The translations under genes were made by a program, and so were the position numbers. Positions 21,244-33,800 of a DNA stretch of 64,000 bases are shown here, in pieces; within the stretch, counting starts at the first letter, position 1, and the number at the start of each line of letters is the position of its first letter. The notes beneath the pieces were generated by a model. That model saw nothing but the letters and a program-made list of their open reading frames with translations, was not told the origin of the DNA and searched no databases. This stretch comes from Trema orientale (Eukaryota; Streptophyta; Magnoliopsida; Rosales; Cannabaceae), in NCBI GenBank assembly GCA_002914845.1, contig JXTC01000119.1, forward strand, positions 422,271 through 486,270, written 5' to 3'.

Positions 21244-22410
21244 ATCCATCTAAATTTCTCATTATTTAATGGGGTTCTTTCACAAATAACAGTTTACAAG
21301 TATTGTTTCTCGCTTTTGGCATTTTTCTGTTTTAGTAATTTTCTTCCAAAATCTTATTTTTAAACTCAACCATACAAGTGTGACTGGTTTAGGTTAGTCT
21401 TTAACTTATTGGTTTAAGTTATGTAAAGAAACCTCAACTAATTAGAGAAAAGTTAGGAGCATATTTGGAATTATATAATAAAAAGTTGCTATAAACGGTA
21501 CATTTTTAAGAAAACAGCTAAGTTAAGACTTAACTTTACAAACTGTTATTGAGCTTAATTTCCATATTTGTATTTAATAGCATACATAAGAGTAAAGCAT
21601 TATATTATAGTTAAAATAAGAAAGAAAAATTATGTACAAAGTTTATATAATAAATCAAAATCTTAACCAATCGTTTAGTGATGTATATAAAATATAAATA
21701 CAATGTCAGTTTAGATTATTCTTAGTTTTGTAAATGGTTTATAGTTTCTATTTTTTTTCATCACATGCTTTAAAAGAGGATTAGAATTGATAATATGCCA
21801 AATAAGGGAATTTACACCTAGGAGATCTACCAAGCTTCTCATGATGAAAAAAATGAACTCACTCATAAATATTTTCAAAACTAACACTCATTACCATGTT
21901 ACACATCTAAAATTACTTGGATACTATATTCCTTAACAAACTTTAAAATATATTCTTCTCCAACACACCTAAAATTATTTCTGCTACTACCACTACTTAC
22001 AACACCTTGCTACCACTGTTAATCCCGATTCCGATCCCAATCTCGATCCCGGCAACGTCTCTGCTCGACTAGGGTCGAAAAATTTTGACTGTGGTCAAAC
22101 TTGCCTACCGTCTCTCCTGGTGGTTCTGATCGATTTTCAACTGGCGGCAAGAAAATTTCGACTCAATAGAACATAGTCGGTCATCTTTCTGGTGCTGCAT
22201 CATTTACTTTTGATTTTTTGAGTTGGTAGAAAATTTTCAACTAGAGTCGAGTGGGAAGTAATTTTGGAATTTTCACAAAATGAAAGTACTAGATTTATAA
22301 ATGGTTTATATGTTGTCCTTTTTTTAATCACGTCTTTAATATTTATCCTGAGATTTTACATAAATTTAGGCCCATAGTTTAAAATATTAAAAAATCCTGT
22401 ATGGACTGAA
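21244..22410. other. Intergenic, no gene seen
   Basis: AT-rich apart from a GC-richer block at 22010-22250 with CGATTCCGATCCCAATCTCG-type repeats, GGTCGAAAAATTTTGAC and TTTTCAACTGGCGGC. That block looks like the edge of a decayed repeat, but I could not identify it. Confidence 0.4.
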
Positions 22411-22672
22411 ACTTTTGAGAAATTTCGAATTTATTTAGAAAATTATCACTTTTTAATAATATCTAAAAACACCATCTTTAAAATATTGGTACTTTTAAAA
22501 GTATTTGAGGTAACTGATCAAGTTACTTGAAATAATCGAGAGTTACTTGAGGTAATTAGTTAGATTACCTTACATAACTTGACCAATTATCTCAAATATT
22601 TCATTAAGTGGTAAAAGGTGATATTTTTATAAATATTTTAGAAAGTGATATTTTTCTAAATAGTTCAGAAAT
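22411..22672. repeat. Fold-back MITE family 1, subfamily A
   Basis: Starts GAGAAATTTCGAATTTATTT then AGAAAATTATCACTTTTT and ends AAAGTGATATTTTTCTAAAT. The middle has GAGGTAACTGATCAAGTTAC and GATTACCTTACATAACTTGACC. Confidence 0.58.
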
Positions 22673-24404
22673 TAAAAAAAAATCGTATTTTTTTTCTCTT
22701 TTTAATGTTGTTTAGCTCCGTTGCACGTGAAGATAATTGAGTAATTGGAGCAAATTCAGCTCTAGCAAAGTATAAGCCCCTAATTTAAAACTACGTTCTG
22801 CCCGCTTTTGCGGGCAGTTTGCTTCAGAAAAAAAAATAAATTTAAAACTACGTTTAATTGAATTCGTGCGCAAGGTCTTTAAGCAAGCTAACATCGTGCT
22901 TACAATCCACACACAAAAAAAAAAAAAAAAAAGGGAAATCGTGCATGGTTTGATTTTAGATTAGGAAGAAAAAAAAAAAAATACAAAGACAAAAGGGGTC
23001 CTGCAAATTTGAATATATCAAAAAAAAAAAAAAACTTTGCTTAGCTGTGGGCTTGTGGCATAACTGCATAGAAAAGAAAGAAAGCTAATTTAATCGCAAT
23101 TTGCTTCACTTTGAATTGGTAGTGGCAGATTTCAATTCCCCAAAATCACACTTTTTGAGCAAAAGCTACTTTTAGTACAAGAAAAGACAGTCTTACAAGT
23201 TAGAACAGCTTATTTCATTGCGAAGGAAGATTCTGCGGGAGTTCCCACCACAAATTGCAATCCCCACTTTGCTCCAGCTCCTTTAATTCTTTACCTAATA
23301 TAACACCTAAAATGTTATTTAAAAAGAATCTTATAATGTTAATAATGCTATAATGCTATGGCTAACTTGTTCTTTTATAAATCAAGTGCCCGGGAGAGGG
23401 GGAAAAAAATAAAACCGAAAACAAAAACAAAGACGGTGCTCGCGAGACACGGTCTTTTGATGAGTGTATGCGGTCTTTTGATAGGTCAATGTTGTTCATG
23501 ATATTCATAATATATATTTGAGACGTAATTTAAAAAAAATATATATTGGTAATAATAGTGCAAAACCAGTTAACAATTATTTTATTTAAAAAAAATAGGC
23601 GGTGCGTATCCCACGCGGACTTTGATAGAATATATAGGTAGATGATATCTTATTTTCTTATATATGGCATATGGGTAGCTAACAATCTTTATTTTTTCCA
23701 AAAAAATCTTTTCTCTTTTGGTGATATTCTAGATAACAAAGTCTTAATTTAAATAGAAAATCATGATATTGTTAAGTTTGTAACAATAATGTGTCTATTT
23801 ACGTTCTCTTGAGGACAGGTAAATTTCTACTATATTGGCTCATCATTATGTCTATCTTTTGAATGTTATTGATCATTATTATATCAATCAACTTAAGAAT
23901 GTGAGCTGTTGAGCTTAAACCTAAGTCTAACCAATCAATAATTTGCACGGTCAAAATTTCAAATATTGAAATATTAGGAAAAAAAGAACTTGAAAGAATG
24001 TCTTATGTCTCATATATTTACAGCTTGTTTTATTCGAGGAAAGAATTAATGTAAGCAAGGGAGAAACAAAAACCAATAATCATTACATCTAAAATATGAA
24101 AGTGCGAAAAACATCAACTTCTTATTCATTGTTCTTATCCACTATTGATATTAGCGCGTAATTCATGTGAGTATGATGTTCAAAATTCAAACACATCAGC
24201 AATATTGGAAGAGTGACACTTAATATTAGAATTGTCTTAAACAAAAAATTCAAAAAAAAAAAAAAATCATGTTGGATAGAATCGACACCGACCAAGTTGA
24301 CTACTCTTATGATCATGTATTTGCTTTTACTCTCTCGTGGTTGTTGTCATCATAGAAAGGCTATATATGGATCCCATACTATAGTATTGACCGTCACGTC
24401 ATTA

Positions 24405-24406
<2 letters not shown>
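22673..24406. other. Intergenic, no gene seen
   Basis: Contains oligo-A runs (22913-22933, 22966-22982, 23020-23034) and otherwise unique AT-rich sequence. No coding pattern recognised in any frame. Confidence 0.45.

Positions 24407-24478
<72 letters not shown>
24407..24478. repeat. (AT)36 microsatellite
   Basis: 72 bp of uninterrupted AT dinucleotide repeat, likely polymorphic in length. Confidence 0.98.
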
Positions 24479-24484
<6 letters not shown>

Positions 24485-25666
24485 TTTATGATGTTCAAAC
24501 GTTAATGGAATGCAATCTTCAAAAAGTGGGGTTGGCCAATTTTTGTTGACACTTACAGTCCTTAAAGATAAGGACTTTGTTTATTTTTGGCGATTGTCAA
24601 ATGAAAAATGGTGTTAGATAGACTTAAGTGGGTCTTCTTTTTGTTTTTTTTTTGTTAATATTTTAAGGAAAATATTTTCATTAATATAAAGAAACTAGTA
24701 CAACAACTATAAAGGAATTTTTGATTACAAAGTAGACAATTATAAAAAACTGATAAAAGTTTTTAGAGGAAAATTGCACACTAGGATCTTGACGAAATCG
24801 ATTCATGAGAGGATTTATGCAGATCACTATTGGTTTGCTTTGAGCCTTTGATAGAGTTTTACACCTCGGCGGTTGGCTCGTTATGACCCTCCCTTGAGTA
24901 TTCATTGTTGGTGTCTCTTGCTTCTCATCAAAGATCCATACGGGGGCAAATACTACCTTACACACAATCCAGATCTGTACAGATTTAGTAAGAAACCACT
25001 ATATATCTAGTTTTAGGTAGACAGAAATAACAAAAACATAAACAAACCCAACAAACTACCACGGATTCCTAGATCTAGAACTAGGAGGAAAACTACCTCC
25101 TAACATAGGAGGATTATTTGACAATACTACTAAAAGTATGAAAGAAAACTGTAAAAAAATCTATTCCGAAGAGGGAAAACTAGTGGGTTTTCTATCTTAC
25201 TCATAGAAAAAATGAACTACTAACATTATTTTGTTATATGGAGATACCTTATGATTAGTTGAGTCTGATGCGATTGATTGATTCAGATATCAAAATAATA
25301 TTAATATTGATTTGATTCTTAGGTAGCTCAATTTCACTGTAGGACTCCGATCTACGCCAATAAACGAGCTTGATCATATTAACAAATTTCTTTCATGAAT
25401 GTTAGATTATGCACCATGGATCATTAGGTAATCAAATTAAGGGCGGAAAATATCTGATCTTGACATGGATTGGGTTTGCATGTATTGCCTACGTATGATG
25501 GAAAGAATACACATCAGCGCAATTAAATAGGGGACACGTAGAGGGTCTTAAAGATGGGTGACTGTTAGGTTGAAAATAAGCTGGGGCCAGCTCTGAACTT
25601 CTGATGAGGTCCTCTATAGATAGTAGGTTCCAGCCTCATCTTCTTCTACATCCTCCTGCCTCTATC

Positions 25667-25704
<38 letters not shown>

Positions 25705-26891
25705 GTTTAAAAGATAAAATTTGTGTTTCAAAATTCAACGTTCACATGTGAGCTGTCAAAATAATCAGATATTTATAAATGTACGGAATTGAATACACAA
25801 TATGTATACTCTTATTCTTATTAGGTTATGAAATACATTTATGCTTTAATTTGTTTCTTTTGTTCAGTTTAATTTTTTGAGGTTTTTTTTTTTCTTTCTT
25901 TTTTTTTATATAAAAAATTAAACATGTTTTATTTACTTAATTGTTTCTCTTTTGTGCATTATCTCCATTTATTTTTCGTTTCATTTGTTCAAGTTCAGTT
26001 AAATGAAATGACAGAATAGAGAATAATGTCCAATGGCCTATTTTGGTTACCTTTCTAAAACTGCTCTTAATGTACTTCAAAAAAATGAAAGCGGAAAAGT
26101 AAATCAGTTGTGAACTCGTGGTGACGATATCCACTAGCGGAAAAGAAAATCAATTGTGACAGTAAGTTGTGAGAAATGAGAATCATGTTGAGGAGGTGAA
26201 CAAATTCTGAGAAAATGTGTCCCAATTTCTAACAAATTAGTTTTATGAAAATTACCCTTAGCATTTTTTAAATGACTACTTAAGTGGAGATTTTGTTTTT
26301 TGTTTTTTTGTTTTTTAATGACTACTAAAATAATTTTATGAACTCCAACAATGGAAAAAAGAAGAAGAAGTAATAGTAATAAATAACAAGTGGAAAATAT
26401 TGTATACCATTATTTTCACTTTTTAGTTTTCACAATAAAAACTACCGAACTGAAAATATTAGTTAACAAGGGAATAATGCATGTGTGAAATTTTGCATAA
26501 TTTTATTTTAAGCTTATTGATCTCGTGAACATAAAAATTGGACAAATATGCTTGGCGAGTTGGCAAAATAACGTTTTTTTTAAACACATTGCAAAAGGGG
26601 CAATGTTTTTAATTTATTTGTAAGTTAGTCTTTCTTGACAATATTCGACTATTTAATTTATCTATGCTCAACTACGTTCAACATCATACTCGATCATGCA
26701 AAAATTATTTTGCAAAGAGTTTTAAAACAAATGCATTTGTTAAAACTCACTTTCACCTAATTTCCCTAATTGGTTATATTTGTCAATAATTGTTTTCAAA
26801 AAATAAAATAAAAAACCAATGATATTTAACGTAGTGAAAATTTGCAATCAGTATGTTTCAAAGGTTATAAATGACTGCTTAGTCTCGGACT
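24479..26891. other. Intergenic, no gene identified; (GA)17 at 25669-25702
   Basis: Includes a perfect 34-bp AG repeat at 25669-25702. A 94-codon minus-strand frame at 24965-24681 has no recognisable domain. The sequence around 24750-25200 is less AT-rich and could be a decayed repeat. Confidence 0.45.
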
Positions 26892-27878
26892 GAGAAATTT
26901 CATAAAATATGCTTCATTTGTGCCTGATTTACAAGTATATAACTTCCCAAATAAAACTTTAAAAAATATAATTAGACCCCCTTGAAAAGACTTAACTATT
27001 ATCAAAATGTCTAAACTTTTATTTATACTTTAGACCTAATTTTCTTTCACTTTTTCTTGCTCTTTCCTTTCTCTTTTTCTATGTTTCCTCTCAATCTTCA
27101 ACCTTCTCTCAACTCTATAATTTTTCCAACAATTAAAGCTAAATCAACGTTATAGAAACGTAATAGGTATAGTTTAAAAGTTGGTATTTTAGTTTCGAGA
27201 TATTCTGTGGTAGATTCTGCATTAAGAATAAAATTTGGATCAATTACTATGAATTTTTGGAAATTTGGACTAGCTGCCCCGACGGACATAAAATATTTCG
27301 ATAAATTTCGATGAAATTTAATGCCACTTTGATGAAGTATGTTTTTATAATGGAATCTAAAAAATTACTTTATAGTGTCATCGAAATAGCATCGAATTAT
27401 CATTGAAATTCATCGAAATTTTTTGACGACCTTCGAATAATTTTCAGATTCTATTATAAAAATACACTTCATCGAAATGATATTAATTTTTAATGCAAAA
27501 TCTACCACAGAACATCTCGAAACTCAAGTATAAATTATTTTAAATTATACCCGTAACATTTAAATATAAAAATTTCTTAATCGTCCACTGAGAGATGAGA
27601 GCGAGAGAGAAAGTTGAGAGAGATTTTGAGAGCAAAAAAAGATATTATGGGAAAATTTACATAGAGAGATGGCAAGAGCAAAGCGAGAGGATCCTATGGA
27701 TGTTTGAGTTAATCTCTTTTAGGAGAGTTTTTGAGTTTTTTTTTTTCTTTTTTAACATCAACAAAACTATGCTTTTAGGGGTGTTTTTATCCCACATTCA
27801 TATATTTTGAACATTTATTGAAAAAAACATATGTGTGTAATTAGGACATCTATAAAGCATATTTATTGAAATTTCTCC
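26892..27878. mobile_element. Long fold-back element (about 1 kb, long inverted repeats)
   Basis: The left end GAGAAATTTCATAAAATATG corresponds to the inverted right end GAGAAATTTCAATAAATATG. Further in, AGTTTCGAGATATTCTGTGG then TAGATTCTGCATTAA at about 27190 matches the inverse of 27490-27525, and AGTATGTTTTTATAATGGAA then TCT at 27338 matches the inverse of 27450-27475. The arms are thus about 450 bp, imperfect, with CT-rich and GA-rich mirrored blocks (27060-27110 and 27590-27640). Long terminal inverted repeats without coding sequence suggest a Mutator-like (MULE) MITE, but I found no clear 9-bp target duplication. Confidence 0.65.
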
Positions 27879-29200
27879 TTGGACTCTCCCGGTGTAATAT
27901 AAATGTTAATTATTATGTTACGAATTTAGATTCAATCTCAAACATGGAAAACATTATAGAAAATTCGACTTCCTAATATATTAATTAAGATTTCTTCTTT
28001 CCTAGAACAATAATATGATTATTTATAATATCCAACCACAATTTACATATGAATCCACTCTTTTCTTATTAATAAATACGTTGTGCTTAACACTTTGTTT
28101 ATTATTATTTTTTGAATAACGATGCTAAACTCATTATTAGGTATATTATAAATTCTCTTTAGAAAAAGGCTATTTAATAAATACGAAAACACCCTGAAGT
28201 CAAACTAATTTGATAAAATTAAACTTGAACTTATTTTTTTAGGGCAAAACTATGTTGAGAATATTAATTATGTCACACTTATTTGCGGTGAAAATTTTAT
28301 ATGGTGTAAAATTAAAGGCATTTTTGGTATTTTACATAGTTTATTCTAAAACTTCTCTTCATTTTTTTTAAAAAAATTTAGAAACTATAAGAAGCTTATA
28401 AGAAAGGAAGAGGGTTCTGGATTTTTCAGTGACTAACATAGCACATTGACGAGCGCGGTTCACTTCCAAAACTATTGTTTCCGCCAGTAATTGAATGCCA
28501 CCAGTTGCCGTTATTCTTCCACCAACTTTAAATACCAAAACAAGATTTTTTTTAATACTTTTTTCACACTATATTAATGTGGTTATGTTATGCATTTTTA
28601 ATTAAATTATGATTTTTTGAATTGGTTCTACTTAATGAATAAAATTAGAGTTTGATTTTTAACTTAGTTATATAAAAATTACGATTTTTTTAACATAATG
28701 TACATATGTTATTCAGTTAATAATTTATTTTTAAACATGCAAAATTCATAATTATTAGAAGAAAATTTTTATTCTAGGAATAAGCATATACATGTGTAAT
28801 ATACATAAAAAATATATGCCAAATTGGCAGAAAAAATGAATAGAATATCTGAATACCAATTATACTCTCTAATTTTACAACACATAAAGTTTTTGTTACA
28901 ATTTAGAATGTCAAAACTCAAATATATAAATATGAAAGAATTTTGCTCTAGTTCAGAATTAATTTTACAAATTGATTTGGACTTCGTGGAGTTTTAATAT
29001 TAAACAGCCTTAGAAAAATGCTTCTTATTTTGTGCTAGACGTGAGAAACGTTTCTAAGAGTCGTGGGTTTCTTGTAAACCTCTATTAAGATCCAAAACAC
29101 AGCAAAGCAAGGAAAATCTATAATCATTATTACATTAATAATAGTAAAAAAAAAAAGAAAAAAAAAAGAAAAAGAAAGCGAGTGAGAGGGCTGGAGGGTA
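27879..29200. other. Intergenic and distal promoter of the CIPK12-type gene
   Basis: AT-rich, no gene seen. A less AT-rich patch at 28400-28520 may be decayed coding sequence. Confidence 0.45.
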
Positions 29201-29211
29201 TATTCTGTTAA

Positions 29212-29221
29212 CCCTATAAAA
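29212..29221 (+). promoter_or_regulatory. Probable TATA box of the CIPK12-type gene
   Basis: CCTATAAAAGC lies about 230 bp upstream of the start codon. It precedes a leader rich in CAACACAACACAA and CTTCTTCTTCTT, a common make-up for plant 5' UTRs. No other TATA of this quality is nearby. Confidence 0.6.
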
Positions 29222-29396
29222 GCATCTGAGTGCCCCAGGCCTATTGGAAAGTCTCTCATTTTGCACACCACTCAACACCACAACACAACACAACACAAAA
29301 CAAAACAAAAAACCGTACCCACAAAATAGGAAAAGACAGACCACACCACCTTCTTCATCCTTCTTCTTCTTCTTCATCTTTCCATTTCAATTTCAA

Positions 29397-29417
29397 ATGA
29401 GTGCACCATCAGCGTAG
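29397..29417 (+). other. Short upstream open reading frame in the CIPK12-type leader
   Basis: An ATG at 29397 opens a six-codon frame (MSAPSA, stop TAG) ending 30 bp before the main ATG. Its start context (TTCAAATGA) is weaker than that of the main start (CCCAATGGCC), so leaky scanning or reinitiation is expected. Confidence 0.5.
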
Positions 29418-29447
29418 AACCAAAAACCAAGAACCGGACCGAACCCA

Positions 29448-30859
29448 ATGGCCGAAACCAAGACCGCCCCCGGCTCAAGCTCTAGCTCCACCACCAAGAA
29501 GGAAATCCAAGGTCTGCTTCTGGGTCGGTTCGAGATCGGCAAGCTGTTGGGTCACGGCACCTTCGCCAAGGTCTACCTCGCCCGGAACATCAAGTCGGGC
29601 GAGAGTGTGGCCATTAAGGTAATCGACAAAGAGAAGATCCTAAAGGGTGGCCTGATCGCCCACATCAAGCGCGAGATCTCAATCCTCCGCCGCGTACGCC
29701 ACCCCAACATCGTCCAGCTCTTCGAGGTCATGGCCACCAAGGCCAAGATCTACTTCGTCATGGAGTACGTCCGGGGCGGCGAGCTCTTCAACAAGGTCGC
29801 CAAAGGCCGGCTCAAGGAGGAAGTGGCCCGTAAGTACTTCCAGCAGCTAATCTCCGCCGTCGGATTCTGCCACGCTCGCGGCGTCTNGAGAATGGTAACC
29901 TCAAGGTTTCGGATTTTGGGTTGAGCGCCGTGTCGGACCAAATCCGCCAGGACGGTCTGTTCCACACGTTTTGTGGTACCCCGGCCTATGTGGCCCCTGA
30001 GGTTCTGGCCAGAAAGGGTTATGACGCCGCTAAGGTCGATATCTGGTCTTGTGGGGTGATCTTGTTTGTGCTAATGGCGGGTTATTTGCCTTTCCATGAC
30101 CAGAATATTATGGCTATGTATAAGAAGATTTACAAGGGCGAGTTTCGTTGTCCCAGATGGTTCTCGCCGGAGCTAATTCGGCTCCTCACGCGGCTTCTCG
30201 ACACGAATCCGGAAACCCGGTTTACAATTCCAGAGATTATGGAGAATCGGTGGTTTAAAAAGGGGTTTAAGCATATCAAGTTCTACATTGAGGATGATAA
30301 GCTCTGTAGAGTTGAGGACGAGGTGGATAAGGATGAAGCGGACGATGCCAGTTCGTATTCCGATCAATCGATGTCGGAATCGGATTCCGAAATTGAAACC
30401 CGAAGAAGGGTTCCGACGACGTTGCCTAGACCGGCGAGTTTGAATGCGTTTGACATAATATCTTTCTCTAGGGGGTTTGATTTATCTGGGTTGTTTGAGG
30501 AAGGTGCAGAGGAGTCCAGGTTCGTTTCGGGTGCGCCCGTTTCGAAGATTATATCGAAACTGGAGGAAATTGCTCAAGTGGTGAGCTTTACCGTGAGGAA
30601 GAAGGATTGCAGGGTGAGCTTAGAGGGCTGCAGAGAAGGTGTTCGGGGCCCGTTAACGATTGCAGCCGAGATATTTGAGTTGACGCCGTCTTTGGTTGTG
30701 GTGGAGGTTAAGAAGAAAGGAGGAGATAGAGCAGAGTACGAGCATTTTTGTAACAAGGAATTGAAACCCGGATTGGAAAATTTGATGCTCGAGGAAACCG
30801 CCGCCGCTGCTGCCGTAGCCGCTGCTGCTTCTTCAAATTTACCTTCAGATACTGAATAG
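29448..30859 (+). CDS. CIPK12: CBL-interacting protein kinase, CIPK12-like (sequence gap in the catalytic loop)
   Basis: Serine/threonine kinase of the SnRK3/CIPK family, activated when CBL calcium sensors bind its NAF motif. No introns, as usual for this clade. The N-terminal part shows the glycine loop [10 protein letters not shown] (residues 33-42), the ATP lysine K57 in VAIKV, and GGELFNKV. The open frame breaks at 'n' 29887: CHARGV is followed, in another frame, by [11 protein letters not shown]. The family has a Tyr, the HRD catalytic loop and the LKPENLLLD stretch in between, so about 13 codons are absent at the 'n' and the frame resumes correctly after them. Downstream are the DFG, the activation segment ending [11 protein letters not shown], the NAF motif [18 protein letters not shown] (about 30443-30496), a PP2C-binding PPI segment and an alanine-rich tail ending SNLPSDTE. 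Expected length about 482 residues, close to Arabidopsis CIPK12. Most likely a working gene with an assembly gap. A true deletion would make it kinase-dead. Confidence 0.93.
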
Positions 30860-30867
30860 AGCGAAGG

Positions 30868-30888
30868 GGAGAGAGAGAGAGAGAGAGA
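30868..30888. repeat. (GA)n tract in the CIPK12-type 3' UTR
   Basis: AGAGAGAGAGAGAGAGAGA just after the stop codon. Confidence 0.85.
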
Positions 30889-33800
30889 TGGGAAAAGGGT
30901 ATGCTTTTTCTGGGCTATCTATCTTTTTTGTCTTTTCTAATACTTCTTGTATGATAAATTTTTATAATTTTCTTTGACTGTGCTTTAGATGCTACCAACA
31001 TATGTTGTAAGTTCTGTTCTTGTAACGAGAAACTCTAAATAGTATATATAGAATGAGATACACATTCTGCTTATCTTGCATTCTGATTTGGAAGATGATT
31101 CTTTGGTGCTGTTTGATCCATGTATTTCCCTCGTAGAGACCAGGTGAGAATCTTGTTTTGGCTTTCACGTTGTCTTTATAAACTACACATATCATGATCC
31201 CATTTGGGGAATTAAATACGTACTAACGTCACTTGATAAAAGAAAAAAGTACCAATGTGGATATCTTCACTCCATGTGGTATGAAATTTCCCTTTTAAGG
31301 AATAAGTCCCTTCGTACTGGTATTAATGCTATTTGCTTAAGTTTCTTATAATGATCCCGTTAAGCAAATTCTTTTAGCTAGGAATGCCGGTTTAGCAGAT
31401 TGAAATAAAAAGGGATGAAAAGCAAAAGGCCCCTGTAGAGGGAAGAAAAGATGTTTGTGTCATTTATGGCAAATATAACTGGCAACCTAGACTATTTTAA
31501 TTTGTACATAAAGTTGGGGTTAATTGAGTCTGCTCAGGTTGCTGGGAGAAACAATTCACGGGTGCCCATTTTGATAGATTATGCTGGTGAGTTTCAGATC
31601 ATAGCGAAACGATTTCTTAGCTTATGGATATTGGGAGGACATTGGTGGAAGTGATTGTCATCTGTATCATAGATTTACCTCTCTCTTGTTTCAGTCATTA
31701 TTACTATTACATCCATTCTTGTTTAGGGACTAGGCACATCTTAGTCGTGTAGCAGATGTGACTGGTTTCCTAAGTTTTGCAATATCAGTAGCAGGGCACT
31801 AGCATGGTGATGTTATTACTAATTACTAGGTGACTTTTGTTTAGACGAAAGAGAGAACGGGTCAGTGTCATCACCTAAATTAGGTGCAGGGACTAGTTAT
31901 CAGCAAAGGTGCCATTCTGGGTCTCGTAATGGAGACATAGCTAAATCTTATGGAACTAACATTGTCAAAACTGCAATGTGAAGGTTATCTGTTCCGTTTT
32001 GGTTGTCTGGAATCAACGGAATCGCTTTGAGCTTACAAAAATGGAGACCAGTTTATAAATTTAGCCATGGACCACCAGATCCGCATAATTTTTCAATGGG
32101 ACCACTAAAACGCTAGTCAGTGTTTCTTTTCTTCTTAGCCATTTTTTTTTTTGGCTTTTCTTTTTAGGGGATGAACGAGAATTGACTATAGAATATGCAT
32201 CGTTATCAGTAGAAGTCATTGTGTTTTTTCTTCTTCAATGATTAAGGAAACCAGTGGCCTTGATAAAAGGAGGGCACCTATGTGTTTTCGATGCACATGT
32301 CTAGTCTGTGATATATATATATACATATATATATGTGTATGTATCTTTATATAGGTTTATTTGGAATGTATATGCAAGTTTGTGGTGCTTGTTTCTCATC
32401 ATGTAAGCTACTGGTGTCAGTTTCCAAGTTTTGCGCTGTAGAACCATATGAAGTTCTCATCCTTGTTGCTTCAGTGAAATTAGCTGTTCCCATTATTTAG
32501 GCTCTAGCCAATTCCTTTCCTCCTGCCTGGAATCTGGACCATAGTTTTCACTTTATAGAATTTAGCCCCCATTTTGAGTAACAAGGATAATGGAATCATG
32601 TGTCATGTGCCAAAGCAAACTACACTTGTCTATTCAATTTCAAGGCAGAGACAAGTTTTGATTGACCACTTGGTTATGGAACTCTATATGGGGCTAATGC
32701 TGCATAATAGCATGTAGCCATGTACAATTGCCAACCCTTTAAATGCATCAACTCATACAAGAACTCTCCATGACTTTTCTTGATGTGCTATGGAATATTC
32801 TTTACACTAATTAAGCTTTGAGAGTGTAATCTTTTTCTCTAAATTTGTCCGCAGATTATAAGATAAAATCTCGGGTCACAAATAATGTGATTGTTTTTGT
32901 TCTCTAGCAAGCAGTCATATGTAGTTGTCTGTATCAAAAGCAGGCAATGTGGAACTAATAATTGTCCAATATGACACTCATTTGAGTTAAGATTAGGTGC
33001 AAGTTCTTAAGTCTCGTATTTGTGTGTTAGAGAAATACTATTACCAAACGCTTCTGATAGATATAAGTATGCACACCTGAATGAAAAACTGAGATTGGTG
33101 CGGGTCATTCATTGGTTTCATTCTATAGTTCTAACATGTTTTAGTCTATATAGTTCTTGTCACTATGTATCCGGCTGGGATTTCTAACAATGATTCGGCG
33201 ATTTTTGTAGCTTTATCAAGTTTTAAGAAGAGATCATGGGTTATATGAAGCCATTTGACCATTTTTATTGCTTCTTTAATACAAAGCAAATTGTTTGGTA
33301 TTTTGATTGGAATAAGTTATGACGTGTGTACTTCTTTATTGACCACAAACTTCCCTCGGTTGGGAATTCGGAAAAATTTTTGTGGTGAAAGGCTCATGGC
33401 TTTATTAGGGAGGGAATATGTGGTGTAAGCTTTTTTAGGTCATCGTTGAATAAAGTGCTAAAACCAAGCTTTTATCTTTGCGCTGGCAATGGCAACCGCT
33501 TAAGCTGTTCTTTAGATGAAATTAATTTCTTATATGTAACTTAAAAAAAAATACTTTGAAAAAGAAAAAAAAAAAAGAACATGAACAAAAAAAGTCAAAG
33601 GTGATTATCCAGTTTTAAAACTTGATGGTTATCAAAATGAACAATCAAAGCTGATTTAGGCATTTTCAACTTATCTCACAAATCAAGATCAATGTGCCAC
33701 AAGGCTTTGACATATAATTAACAAATGAAGTCGCCAAAATATAAAAAGCAATTTGGTTACCTAATTAAACTGCTGGGCAATTTCAAAGCTGAAATTCTTT

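Noticed and set aside
24213-24491. 92-codon frame ending in Tyr-Ile repeats
   Set aside because: The second half is just the (AT)36 microsatellite translated.
24681-24965. 94-codon minus-strand frame
   Set aside because: No recognisable family and no supporting splice or promoter signals; possibly a decayed repeat.
28390-28520. Minus-strand stretch reading LLAETIVLEVNRARQCAMLV, faintly like an RNase H-like domain
   Set aside because: Too short and too weak to separate from chance; none of the catalytic signature is visible.
29401-29622. Proline/arginine-rich frame overlapping the CIPK12-type start
   Set aside because: Alternative frame of the GC-rich 5' coding region; the kinase frame explains the sequence.
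29750-29965. Minus-strand frame over the CIPK12-type gene
   Set aside because: Antisense shadow running through the 'n'; no domain.
31451-31654. 67-codon frame downstream of the CIPK12-type gene
   Set aside because: No domain, no conservation evidence, length expected by chance.
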